From positions 1 to 64,000 of the forward strand of contig CAZKJG010000012.1 in the NCBI GenBank assembly GCA_964553045.1: a DNA stretch of 64,000 nucleotides. Direction: 5' to 3'. This document shows, piece after piece, positions 40,395 through 47,968 of the stretch (positions within the stretch are counted from its first letter, which is position 1; every line of letters begins with the position of its first letter). The position numbers and the translations under genes are program-made. Below the pieces are notes generated by a model. That model saw only the letters and a list, made by a program, of their open reading frames with translations, was not told the origin of the DNA and did not search any database. The stretch is from JAWLEP01 sp964553045 (GTDB taxonomy: Bacteria > Fermentibacterota > Fermentibacteria > Fermentibacterales > JCC-6).

Positions 40395-43385
40395 ATGATA
40401 TCCCTGGTGGAATACGACGAGAGCATGGCCGCGGCCGTGACCCGGATGTGGCACGAGAGCGCCGACGGCTGGCCCCCCGGCTTCAACTGCGACTCCAAGA
40501 CCGCCGATTACGTGGCGGACAAGCACCGCGACGGCTCCTACATCCACACCACCCTGGCCATGGACGGCGACAGGGTGGTGGGGTACATCCGCACCCGGCA
40601 GTACGGCGGAGAGCCCGATGCCGCCTACGTGGCCTTCGTCAACGTGGTCACCGACATGCACGGCAGGGGAATCGGCAAGAGGCTGCTTCTGGACTCCATT
40701 GACAGGGTTACCGAGGCGGGATACGACCGGGTGGACCTGGATACCTGGCCCGGCAACATCAAGGCGGTGCCGCTGTACAAGAAGACGGGGTTCCTGTGGG
40801 TGCCCGACCGGGACGTCCACATGGAGAACTACCTGCCCATGCTTCTGCGGCGGCCGGAGGTGAGGGAGCTGCTGGGAGGGGAGTACTGGTACGACCACCT
40901 GGTGCACGAGTCTCTGGACTCCGCCCCCGACCTGCACGAGACGGAGTCCGGCAGAAGGGTCTACAGGTACCGCATCGAGAGGGACGGCAGGGCGGTGGAG
41001 GCCGAGGTCGACCTGGCGGGACGCTGCCTTTCCGCCTGGAAGGCCCGCGGAAGCGAGTACCGCCTGAGCCGTGGGGGCGGAAAGCCGGTCTTCGGCAGGC
41101 ACGTGGAGCTGCGCCTGGAGGGCACGGATCTGCCGGGTGCGCTGGATGTGGAGTGCCACCATGACCTGGAGGGCCCCGAGCGGCTGGCCACCGACGGGTC
41201 GGCGGGAATCATGGAGGTCGTGCCCCTCCCTCTGGCCATGCCCTACGGCCGCCGGGAGCGGGCTCCCCGCGTGTCCGTCTCCGTCCCGCTGGATGAGCCG
41301 CTGGAGCTGGGCCTGGGGATAGCCGCCGCCGACGCGGTGGAGGTGGAGGATCTGGCGGTGCGCCTGGATTCCGGCAGCCGCGACGTTCGCCTGCATCTGA
41401 AAAGAAGGGTGCCGGAGGGACGCTGCATGCTGCGCTGGAGGCTGGACGAGGGGGAATGGAACTCGCGGGAGCTGGACCTCTCGAAGGCGGTTTTCAGCGG
41501 AGTGGATGTTCCCGTGGGGGCCCTGGAGCCGGGCCTGCACACGCTGGAGCTGCACCTGGATGTGGACGGCGCCGAGGGGCCTCTGCGGAAGGTGCTGGTC
41601 AGCCGGGGCCCGCTGGAGGGCGCGCAGACATGGAGCTGCCCCCGGGGCGCGGTGATGGAGACCACCACCCTCAGGCTGCAGCTGCGGCCGATCGGTGGAA
41701 GGGCCTCCCTGTCCAGCCTGGGACACCACGGGGCCGCCAGCATGGGCTCGTTCAGAATACTGGCCGGACCGCCGATGTTCGGGGGCGACCTCTCCACCCA
41801 GCGGTATCGGGTGAGCGCCAGGGATGGGGAGCTGGAGGCCTGCTGCGACTGGGCCTCCAGGGCAGGCCTGCGATTCCGGACCAGGTACAGCCTGGACCCC
41901 TGCGGCATCGTCCGCGGCAGAGGATTCATTGAGAACAGCTCGGGAGGGCCAGAGGATATCTTCTTCTGGGCCCTTAACTGGGAGAGGTCCGGATGGGCCG
42001 GCGAGGTGCTCGTGCCGTTGGAGGATGGAATGCTCCGCTCCGAGAAGATATTCCAGCTGTTCCCCGACGACAGCTCGGACCTCCCTCGAAGTCTCTGCGA
42101 TATGGCCTCTCCAGCCATGGGGAACTACAACGCAGACTCGGGAGAGGGCACGCTGGCCCGGTTTCAGGGGTGGCAGCTGCAGCAGAGCGGCTGCCCCAGG
42201 ACCGAGAAGATCCCGGTCGAGGCCGGGGGAAGGGTCAAGTCCCCTCCGGTGGAGAAGCTGGTGCTGACCGGAGGCCCCAGGGGGCTGGCGGCCGCCGCCT
42301 CCGCCGCCGGCTGGAGCCTGGGCCCGGCCGGCCGGTACGTGGCCTTTCCCGACGCGGAATGCCCACCACTGCTGCCTCCGGAGGGGGAGGTTTCACTGGG
42401 CAGCCCGCTGCGGATGCGCAGGCAGGCGCGAATAGAGGTGGACGGCAGTACCGCCGCCGAGGATGAGCTGGGCCCCTCGGACAGGCTCTCGGCCCGTCTG
42501 CCCGGCCCGGGCGCGCACTCCGTGGGGTTCGTACTGTCCGGAGTGGAGAGGAGGCGCACGGTCTTGGGTGTTCCTCACGGCAGCGTGGAGCTGGGGCGCG
42601 ACGGGGGCGATCTGGCAATCGAAGGCGGCGGCCTCCGTCTGCTGATCAATCCCTCAGCAAGGGGGCACGTGCACTCCATACGCTACGGCGGCCTGGAATG
42701 GACCTTCTCCTCCGACCCCGAGCCCAGGGCGTTCGCGTGGTTCAGTCCCTGGTACGGCGGCATCGTGCCCTGGGTGACCCCCGGGGGTCTTATGGGCCGG
42801 ATCCTGAAGCTGGAGGAGATGGACGCCGAGGTGGAGAAGTGCGAGCAGCGGCTGTGGGGATTCCGGCTTCCCTCCTGGCGGATGGCATGGACCGTGGACC
42901 ACGAGGACTGGATGTCCGTGGGGGTCCGATGGACGGTGGGCCTGCTGCCCGGTTTCCCGGGGATACTGACAGAGCTGGTCCTGGAGCCGCTGGACGGAAG
43001 CCGCCGTCACGCCAGCGCCATGATATGCGGCTTCGCCGCTCCGGGGGGCGACCGCGAGGGCTGCGTGCTGGAGAACCATTCCCTGCGAGGTCTCTCTTTC
43101 CGCAGGGAGACCGGAGGCGCCTTTCTGGCGGGAGGACGGCTGGCGTCCGTTACCGGCAGCGGCGAGCAGAGGCTCTCCGCTCTGGCCGGAAAGGGCTCGA
43201 TCCTCTTCGCCGAGGACTACTCCACGCAGGGAGCGTTTCTTTCGTCCCTGGGGGTCCCGGACTCGGCCGACGGTCCGATTCGAACCTCCGCCCTGTGGCT
43301 GCTGGAGGCAAAGGGCGGCAGGACACCTCTGCTGGAGGCGCTGCAGTCCTACGACCGCTGCGGGCCTCCGGTGGCCCTGCCCTGA
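40395..43385 (+). CDS. GNAT acetyltransferase fused to a large beta-rich region
   Basis: A 996-residue protein. Residues 1-150 are a GNAT domain (MISLVEYDESMAAAVTRMW; CoA loop MHGRGIGKRLLL; C-terminal NIKAVPLYKKTGF). About 150-430 hold antiparallel beta regions (VYRYRIERDGRAVEAEVDL; LGIAAADAVEVEDLAVRL) like NEW3/Ig modules. The final 400 residues resemble a galactose-mutarotase/glycoside-hydrolase supersandwich (HVHSIRYGGLEWTF, PWYGGIVPWVTPGG, SVGVRWTVG). No signal peptide, so the whole protein is cytoplasmic. RBS AAGGAGCGGCG before ATG 40395. Function unknown; sugar or glycoconjugate acetylation is a guess. Confidence 0.65.
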   Translation: MISLVEYDESMAAAVTRMWHESADGWPPGFNCDSKTADYVADKHRDGSYIHTTLAMDGDRVVGYIRTRQYGGEPDAAYVAFVNVVTDMHGRGIGKRLLLDSIDRVTEAGYDRVDLDTWPGNIKAVPLYKKTGFLWVPDRDVHMENYLPMLLRRPEVRELLGGEYWYDHLVHESLDSAPDLHETESGRRVYRYRIERDGRAVEAEVDLAGRCLSAWKARGSEYRLSRGGGKPVFGRHVELRLEGTDLPGALDVECHHDLEGPERLATDGSAGIMEVVPLPLAMPYGRRERAPRVSVSVPLDEPLELGLGIAAADAVEVEDLAVRLDSGSRDVRLHLKRRVPEGRCMLRWRLDEGEWNSRELDLSKAVFSGVDVPVGALEPGLHTLELHLDVDGAEGPLRKVLVSRGPLEGAQTWSCPRGAVMETTTLRLQLRPIGGRASLSSLGHHGAASMGSFRILAGPPMFGGDLSTQRYRVSARDGELEACCDWASRAGLRFRTRYSLDPCGIVRGRGFIENSSGGPEDIFFWALNWERSGWAGEVLVPLEDGMLRSEKIFQLFPDDSSDLPRSLCDMASPAMGNYNADSGEGTLARFQGWQLQQSGCPRTEKIPVEAGGRVKSPPVEKLVLTGGPRGLAAAASAAGWSLGPAGRYVAFPDAECPPLLPPEGEVSLGSPLRMRRQARIEVDGSTAAEDELGPSDRLSARLPGPGAHSVGFVLSGVERRRTVLGVPHGSVELGRDGGDLAIEGGGLRLLINPSARGHVHSIRYGGLEWTFSSDPEPRAFAWFSPWYGGIVPWVTPGGLMGRILKLEEMDAEVEKCEQRLWGFRLPSWRMAWTVDHEDWMSVGVRWTVGLLPGFPGILTELVLEPLDGSRRHASAMICGFAAPGGDREGCVLENHSLRGLSFRRETGGAFLAGGRLASVTGSGEQRLSALAGKGSILFAEDYSTQGAFLSSLGVPDSADGPIRTSALWLLEAKGGRTPLLEALQSYDRCGPPVALP

Positions 43386-43415
43386 TGCGGCAATTCCATA
43401 CTCGAAAGCCGTATA

Positions 43416-43445
43416 TTGACCCGAAGGGTATTGGTGGCTTATTTG
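43416..43445 (+). promoter_or_regulatory. Candidate promoter of the exported-ferredoxin operon
   Basis: -35 TTGACC (43416-43421), 18-bp spacer, -10 TATTTG (43440-43445). It is 107 bp before the ATG at 43552 and follows the GNAT-fusion stop by 30 bp. The -10 is only half matched. Confidence 0.35.
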
Positions 43446-43551
43446 TCAGTTGCCGGACGAGTCAGTCCCGGCCGCGTGAGGAACGCTCACCGCGCACGGG
43501 GTTAGCCTAGTGGGGAAGGCGCAGCTGAGAATGCATGGATCAGGGGCAGTG

Positions 43552-44403
43552 ATGAAGAACAGAAGGACCGAGATGGGGGCGGTTGCGCTGGCGACCCTGC
43601 TGGGCCTGTCGGCAGGCTGCCTGCAGAAAACCGACAATTACGTTCCCATGGACTCGTTCCCCTCCCTGCTGAGCGTGGAAACCGGGCCCACTGCATCCTC
43701 CGACGTTCACTACCCGGGCGAGTTCGATGCCTTCGAGCTGTCCTGGGAAGAGGCCGAGGAGGCCGACTACTACGTGGTGAAGACCTCCCCGCAGCCCATT
43801 ACGGCTGACAACTGGTCGCTGGCTCTGCCGGTGGACACGGTCACCGGTCCCACCGACTCGGTGCTCGTCTACCTGGGCCCGGAGGTGTATGAGAACGCCT
43901 GCATCGGCTGCGGCCAGTGCGCCGAGGTCTGTCCCAGGGGAGCCATAACCATGGTGGAGGGCCGCGCGGTCATCAGCACAACCGGCCCCGACAGCTGCAC
44001 GGCATGCGGCCAGTGTCTGAGCGTATGCCCGGTGAACGCCATAGCCGACAACGCAATGGACAGGGAGTACTACTTCGCGGTTCGGGCCTATACGGAGGAT
44101 GGCATCCCCTCGGAGAGGATAGCCGCCACCGCATCGGCCTACAGGATGGTCTACCGCAACAATCGCGACATATCCTACGAGTCCGGCGTGTACAGCAGGT
44201 GCCTCTACTGCGGCGAGGAATGCTACATCCTCGAGGACGAGTACGGCCCGGGCTGCCCCGTGGACGCCATCTACTTCGACGAGCAGGGCAAGATCTACAT
44301 AGACAGCACGCTCTGCATCAGCTGCGGGCAGTGCTTCATACAGTGCTGGCAGGACTCCCCGGGAGTGGGATCCATCTGGCACATTGTTCAGCAGACGGAC
44401 TAG
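43552..44403 (+). CDS. Ferredoxin lipoprotein with FN3-like host domain
   Basis: A 283-residue lipoprotein (lipobox LSAGC, Cys23) with four [4Fe-4S] motifs: Cys117/120/123/127, Cys149/152/155/159, Cys217/220/224/235 (an altered motif with a long gap), and Cys255/258/261/265. Before and after the first pair are halves of an FN3-like sandwich: FELSWEEAEEADYYVVKTS at 61-79 and EYYFAVRAYTEDGIPSE at 172-188. So the ferredoxin pair seems inserted between two strands. The protein should sit on the periplasmic or outer face of a membrane. RBS CAGGGG supports ATG 43552. First gene of a run of exported iron-sulfur proteins. Confidence 0.75.
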   Translation: MKNRRTEMGAVALATLLGLSAGCLQKTDNYVPMDSFPSLLSVETGPTASSDVHYPGEFDAFELSWEEAEEADYYVVKTSPQPITADNWSLALPVDTVTGPTDSVLVYLGPEVYENACIGCGQCAEVCPRGAITMVEGRAVISTTGPDSCTACGQCLSVCPVNAIADNAMDREYYFAVRAYTEDGIPSERIAATASAYRMVYRNNRDISYESGVYSRCLYCGEECYILEDEYGPGCPVDAIYFDEQGKIYIDSTLCISCGQCFIQCWQDSPGVGSIWHIVQQTD

Positions 44404-44423
44404 AGCCATAGTGCAATCCATAG

Positions 44424-44447
44424 GAAGGCACATTCTGGGGGGCCTTC
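44424..44447. other. Small hairpin between the first two ferredoxin genes
   Basis: GAAGGC (44424-44429) pairs with GCCTTC (44442-44447). No T run. It may adjust the relative expression of the lipoprotein and the downstream genes. Confidence 0.25.
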
Positions 44448-44484
44448 TCGATGAGTCCGGCACCCCATGGGGAAGGAGGGGCTC

Positions 44485-44955
44485 TTGGGCAGGACTCTGA
44501 TACCGCTTCTCTTGCTGGCGGCGCTTCCGGCGCAGGCCATCGAGTGCGATTTCGGCGGTGACGGCATGACGGTAACCTGGGAACCGGTGGAGGGGGGTTA
44601 CGGCCACCTGGAGGTCTGGTGCTCCCCGGAGGAGATAGAGGACTCGGGCATGGTCGTTGCCAGGGTGCAGCCTGATGAGGACGGCGTCTTTCCCACCGAG
44701 GCCGTGATCCCTCCCTCTTTCGTGGTCAATCCCGAGGAGTGCATCGGCTGCGGCATCTGCGTCCAGCAGTGTCCCGCCGACGCCATCGAGCTGGTTGACA
44801 TGAAAGCCGTGATAGACCCGGAGAAGTGCATCGCCTGCGGCATCTGCGCCCAGGGCTGCCCCACTGAAGCCATATACGCACCAGGCGAGGGCGATCACTA
44901 CGCCGTGGTGGGCGTAGGGACTGACGGGACCGTCGAGATACTGGAGAAGCTGTGA
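44485..44955 (+). CDS. Exported ferredoxin inserted in an FN3-like domain
   Basis: A 156-residue exported protein. A TTG start at 44485 is preferred: AAGGAGG lies 5 nt upstream and the signal peptide (GRTLIPLLLLAALPAQA) follows at once. The ATG at 44467 adds six residues and has no RBS. The domain begins as an FN3-like strand pair (MTVTWEPVEGGYGHLEVW), then two [4Fe-4S] motifs at Cys86/89/92/96 and Cys115/118/121/125, and closes with HYAVVGVGTDGTVEIL, which is again FN3-like. This is the same insertion architecture as in the preceding gene. Soluble periplasmic or surface-released electron carrier. Confidence 0.75.
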   Translation: MGRTLIPLLLLAALPAQAIECDFGGDGMTVTWEPVEGGYGHLEVWCSPEEIEDSGMVVARVQPDEDGVFPTEAVIPPSFVVNPEECIGCGICVQQCPADAIELVDMKAVIDPEKCIACGICAQGCPTEAIYAPGEGDHYAVVGVGTDGTVEILEKL

Positions 44956-45188
44956 CTGCCCGGAGGGTCCTGGCCGCCCTCCTGCTGCTGGCGCTGGTCT
45001 CGGCCGCCTTCGCCGCCGGCACGAAGTACAGGGTGGAGCGGTCAAGGTGCACCGGATGCGGCGACTGCATGCGCATCTGCCCCGTGGACGCGGTGGAGAT
45101 CGTGGACGGGAAGTCAGTGATAGACCAGGAGGCCTGCATCGGCTGCGGGCTGTGTCAGGGGGTCTGTACGCATGACGCGATACGCTAG
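44952..45188 (+). CDS. Exported 2[4Fe-4S] ferredoxin, minimal
   Basis: A 78-residue protein: a signal peptide (RRVLAALLLLALVSAAFAA) and then nothing but a clostridial-type 2[4Fe-4S] ferredoxin, with Cys33/36/39/43 and Cys62/65/68/72. The last motif lacks the common proline after the fourth Cys (VCTHDAI). GTG 44952 overlaps the upstream stop (GTGA). No Tat twin-arginine motif of the SRRxFLK type is evident (only TARRVL), so cofactor loading after Sec export is the problem it poses. Confidence 0.8.
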   Translation: MTARRVLAALLLLALVSAAFAAGTKYRVERSRCTGCGDCMRICPVDAVEIVDGKSVIDQEACIGCGLCQGVCTHDAIR

Positions 45189-45420
45189 CCTCCTGGCGGC
45201 TGCCCTGCTGGGTCTGGTGCTGGGCCTGGCCTGCAGCAGCCCCACCGACAACACCCAGCTGACTGTGGACGAAGACCTCTGCTACGGCTGCGGCCGGTGC
45301 GAAGAGGTCTGCCCCTACGGGGCCATAGAGGTCATCGACGGCGATGCCGTGATCGACCCCGCCCTCTGCCACCAGTGCTACAGGTGCGTGGAGGAGTGTC
45401 CGAAGGGGGCGATCTACTGA
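45172..45420 (+). CDS. Exported 2[4Fe-4S] ferredoxin lipoprotein
   Basis: An 82-residue lipoprotein (lipobox LGLAC, Cys21) with a full 2[4Fe-4S] ferredoxin: Cys37/40/43/47 and Cys66/69/72/76. A linker of only about 12 residues joins the lipid anchor to the ferredoxin, so it must be held close to the membrane. ATG 45172 lies 17 bp inside the upstream gene. The stop shares one base with the start of the barrel gene (TGATG). Confidence 0.8.
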   Translation: MTRYASLLAAALLGLVLGLACSSPTDNTQLTVDEDLCYGCGRCEEVCPYGAIEVIDGDAVIDPALCHQCYRCVEECPKGAIY

Positions 45421-46619
45421 TGAGGCACATCATGGTGGCACTTCTCGCCTGCTCGCTGGCCACGGCCGCCACTCTGGACCAGTACGGCAGCGTCACCTAC
45501 CGCTCCGACAGCCTTGCCGGCTCCCCCGCCCGAACCGAGGTCACATGGGGAGCCATCCTGGAGACCGGGCCGCTGCAGCTGGAGCTGCTGGACAGATACC
45601 TGGTCTCGGACCCCGGGGGCACGGTCCCCCGCTGGACCAGGGCGGGCAACGACCTGCTGGTCTCCGCCCGGGCTTCCTTCCACAGGTTTCTGCTTCGCCC
45701 CGATCTTCGGTGGCAGGCTGCGCTGGAGGGCGACAGCATTCTTCTGGGGGTCCCCTTCGCAGACCCCATCTCCCAGGGAGACGTGATGCGGCCCGGAGGT
45801 ACGCTGGAGGCCGACCTGGGCAGCGTCCGCCTGTACGGGTTCGGGCGTTACTGGACCCGGGACATGTACGCGGCAGACGGCATGGAGGCCGGCTGGACCT
45901 CCACCGGATACGGCGGAGGCGGAACATGGACCACCCCCCTGGGGGCGATCCTGGGCCTCTCCGGCGTCTCCAGGAGCCACGATGCCGAGCTCAGGGAGCT
46001 CTACAGCGACTGGAGCAGGCTGGACCTGAGTCTGGCGACCAGGCCGCTCTCCCTTCCCACCAAGACCATGGTGATGGCGGACCTGGAGTACTCCCTCTAC
46101 ACCGGCGAGGACTACACCGGCGCCGAGATAGCCGACCGGGTCTCCGGCCGCGTAAGGGCGGTGCAGTCGCTCTCCACCACGGTCAGCTACAACATGACCA
46201 TGGCGCTGGCCATGGACCATCACGAAGACGGCTGGAGCATCGCCAAGGGCATGGGCGGCGCCAGGATGCTCTTTCTACTGGACCGCGGCGGAGAGGTGCC
46301 TACCACTCTCAGCATAGGCACCAGCGTAAGCTCATCGGCCATGACCACCGCCTGCGCCGACCTGTTCTCGCGGGTGAACGTCTACCGCGGCCTTTCCCTG
46401 CTGGGCAGGATAGACGCCCGGCGTACCCCCACCGATCTGGCGGGGGCCCCCGAGCACCGTCAGTCCCTGGTGCTGGGCGGCGGCCTGGAGTACCAGCTGG
46501 GCAGGAACCTCCGGTGCTGGACCATGATCGAGCAGGAGCGGACCGAGTACCGGCAGATCGAGAACTGGAGCAGACTTCGGGCTGGACTGGACGTCTTCCC
46601 CGGACGGCTGGAACTCTAG
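45420..46619 (+). CDS. Predicted outer-membrane beta-barrel protein
   Basis: A 399-residue exported protein (signal RHIMVALLACSLATAA). Almost the whole mature sequence has alternating hydrophobic and polar residues with Gly and Tyr/Trp girdles and short turns (GAILETGPLQLELLDRYLVSD, LEADLGSVRLYGFGRYWTRD, SMTMALAMDHH-like strands, LGGGLEYQLGRNLRCWTMIEQ). That pattern predicts 14-18 transmembrane strands. No family is recognised. Being translationally coupled to the ferredoxin lipoprotein suggests that the barrel is their membrane conduit. Confidence 0.6.
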   Translation: MRHIMVALLACSLATAATLDQYGSVTYRSDSLAGSPARTEVTWGAILETGPLQLELLDRYLVSDPGGTVPRWTRAGNDLLVSARASFHRFLLRPDLRWQAALEGDSILLGVPFADPISQGDVMRPGGTLEADLGSVRLYGFGRYWTRDMYAADGMEAGWTSTGYGGGGTWTTPLGAILGLSGVSRSHDAELRELYSDWSRLDLSLATRPLSLPTKTMVMADLEYSLYTGEDYTGAEIADRVSGRVRAVQSLSTTVSYNMTMALAMDHHEDGWSIAKGMGGARMLFLLDRGGEVPTTLSIGTSVSSSAMTTACADLFSRVNVYRGLSLLGRIDARRTPTDLAGAPEHRQSLVLGGGLEYQLGRNLRCWTMIEQERTEYRQIENWSRLRAGLDVFPGRLEL

Positions 46620-46633
46620 CCCACGGCAAAGGC

Positions 46634-46650
46634 GCGGGGAGCTTCCCCGC
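46634..46650. other. Hairpin between barrel and CcdA-like genes
   Basis: GCGGGGA (46634-46640) and TCCCCGC (46644-46650) with a 3-nt loop. No T tract; could be an attenuator or mRNA-stability element inside the operon. Confidence 0.35.
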
Positions 46651-46674
46651 CCCCCACTAGACGACGGGAAGCCA

Positions 46675-47787
46675 ATGCTGGAGAGCCTCAGCGAGGGCCT
46701 GGCGCTGGGCCTGGCCACGGGAACGGCTTGCCTGGCCAGCTGCGGACCGGTGTACGCCACCTACCTGATGAGCGAGGAGCGCCGCGGCTGGCAGCCCCTG
46801 CGGGTTATCTTCCTGCTCAGCCTCGGACGCTTCGTGGCCTACGCCGGCTTCGGGGCCGCCATCGGCCTGCTGGGGGGCTACATATCCATTTCGGTGCGAA
46901 TGCCCCTGGCCTACGCAGGATACCTTCTATTCTCCGTCTACCTCATCGTCTCAGTGGCCAGGATCCATCGCGCCTGTTCGGGCTGCGGCGTATCCCGGTT
47001 CATGCGCATCACCCGAAGCCCGTTCCTGCTGGGCATACTGACGGGGTTCTCCATCTGCCCCTCCTTCCTTATGGCCATCACCGGGGCCTTCGAGGCCAGC
47101 GGCGCCCTGGCCGGAGCCCTGCTCTTCACCGGCTTCTTCGCCGGCACCACGGTTTACATGCTGCCCTTCGCGCTGTTCGGAATGCTGACGAAGTTGCGCT
47201 GGATAACCACGGCGGCCCGTTTCCTGGCGGTGGCTGTGGCGGTCTACTTCGGTGTGGTGGGCGTGAGAGGGCTGGCGGCCGAGCTGTTCGGCGGCGGTGG
47301 CGGGACCATGGAAACCGCCGGTGAGGGGGGCGCTTCCGAAGAGACGGAGATATTCACCATAACGGAGGCGGACACCGTCTACGTTCTGCACTTTCCCGCA
47401 GACACCACCGACCGCGGCTTCGAGATGGCCGGCTTCCTGGACCGGCGGCGGGGATGGCCCCCGGTGAGCCTGCTGAGCGCAGACAGCGTCGGGTGGCGCC
47501 GCCGCCTGGAGCAGGTGCCACCGAAAGCGGCGGTGATCGCCCCCTTCTGGGTGGACTCAGCCGGAGCGGGGCCGGCCTGGCGCGACAGCCTGCGGATGCA
47601 TCTGGACTCAGCCGGGGCAAGGGTGCTGGCCCTGGAGTACGTGCCCTGGTGCTCGGCCACCCCCGAGCTGCTGGTGGCCTTCCTGGAGCGCTACAGCTTC
47701 CGGACCGCAGCCGACGGCGGCTTCGTCTTCGCCGTGGCCAACCCCGAGGATCCGTCGGATTGCGCCACCTGCCCCCTGGCCCAGTAA
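46675..47787 (+). CDS. DsbD/CcdA/UreH-like membrane protein with CxxC tail
   Basis: A 370-residue protein. Residues 1-205 hold six transmembrane helices of the cytochrome-c-biogenesis/UreH-like type, starting LATGTACLASCGPVYATY with a membrane Cys-x3-Cys; a loop carries ACSGCGVSRF (CxxC). The remaining 160 residues are extramembrane, with alternate strands and helices like a degenerate thioredoxin fold (TVYVLHFPAD, VLALEYVPWCSATPELL) and end in SDCATCPLAQ (CxxC). Proteins of this type pass electrons across the membrane or export metals. Directly after the exported ferredoxins it may reduce them or protect their cysteines. RBS GACGGGAAG. Confidence 0.7.
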   Translation: MLESLSEGLALGLATGTACLASCGPVYATYLMSEERRGWQPLRVIFLLSLGRFVAYAGFGAAIGLLGGYISISVRMPLAYAGYLLFSVYLIVSVARIHRACSGCGVSRFMRITRSPFLLGILTGFSICPSFLMAITGAFEASGALAGALLFTGFFAGTTVYMLPFALFGMLTKLRWITTAARFLAVAVAVYFGVVGVRGLAAELFGGGGGTMETAGEGGASEETEIFTITEADTVYVLHFPADTTDRGFEMAGFLDRRRGWPPVSLLSADSVGWRRRLEQVPPKAAVIAPFWVDSAGAGPAWRDSLRMHLDSAGARVLALEYVPWCSATPELLVAFLERYSFRTAADGGFVFAVANPEDPSDCATCPLAQ

Positions 47788-47923
47788 CGGGGACGGAGTT
47801 TAAATCCATCAAGTTCGCTGGCGGTTTGATTTTCATAATCCGTTTTCAACAGCCGCCTGTCCGAACGTTTCCGGTTTGTGGGAAGACAAGGCCTTTGCCA
47901 TGATACTGCCGGTAACCAGGCGG

Positions 47924-47954
47924 TTGACACGGATCCCCAACATCGCGCCATAGC
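47924..47954 (+). promoter_or_regulatory. Candidate promoter of the CitD-CitE fusion gene
   Basis: Perfect -35 TTGACA (47924-47929); possible -10 CATAGC (47949-47954) with a 19-bp spacer. The 180-bp gap before the start codon shows nothing else. Confidence 0.35.
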
Positions 47955-47968
47955 GAAAGGAAGACGAG

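Noticed and set aside
43501..43530. D-arm-like sequence TAGCCTAGTGGGGAAGGCGC resembling a tRNA start
   Set aside because: No acceptor stem, anticodon stem or T arm (no GGTTCGAAT-like segment) follows in the next 60 bases.
43540..45372. 610-codon antisense open frame over the ferredoxin genes
   Set aside because: The plus strand has repeated, correctly spaced Cys motifs with signal peptides; the antisense frame has no recognisable protein features.
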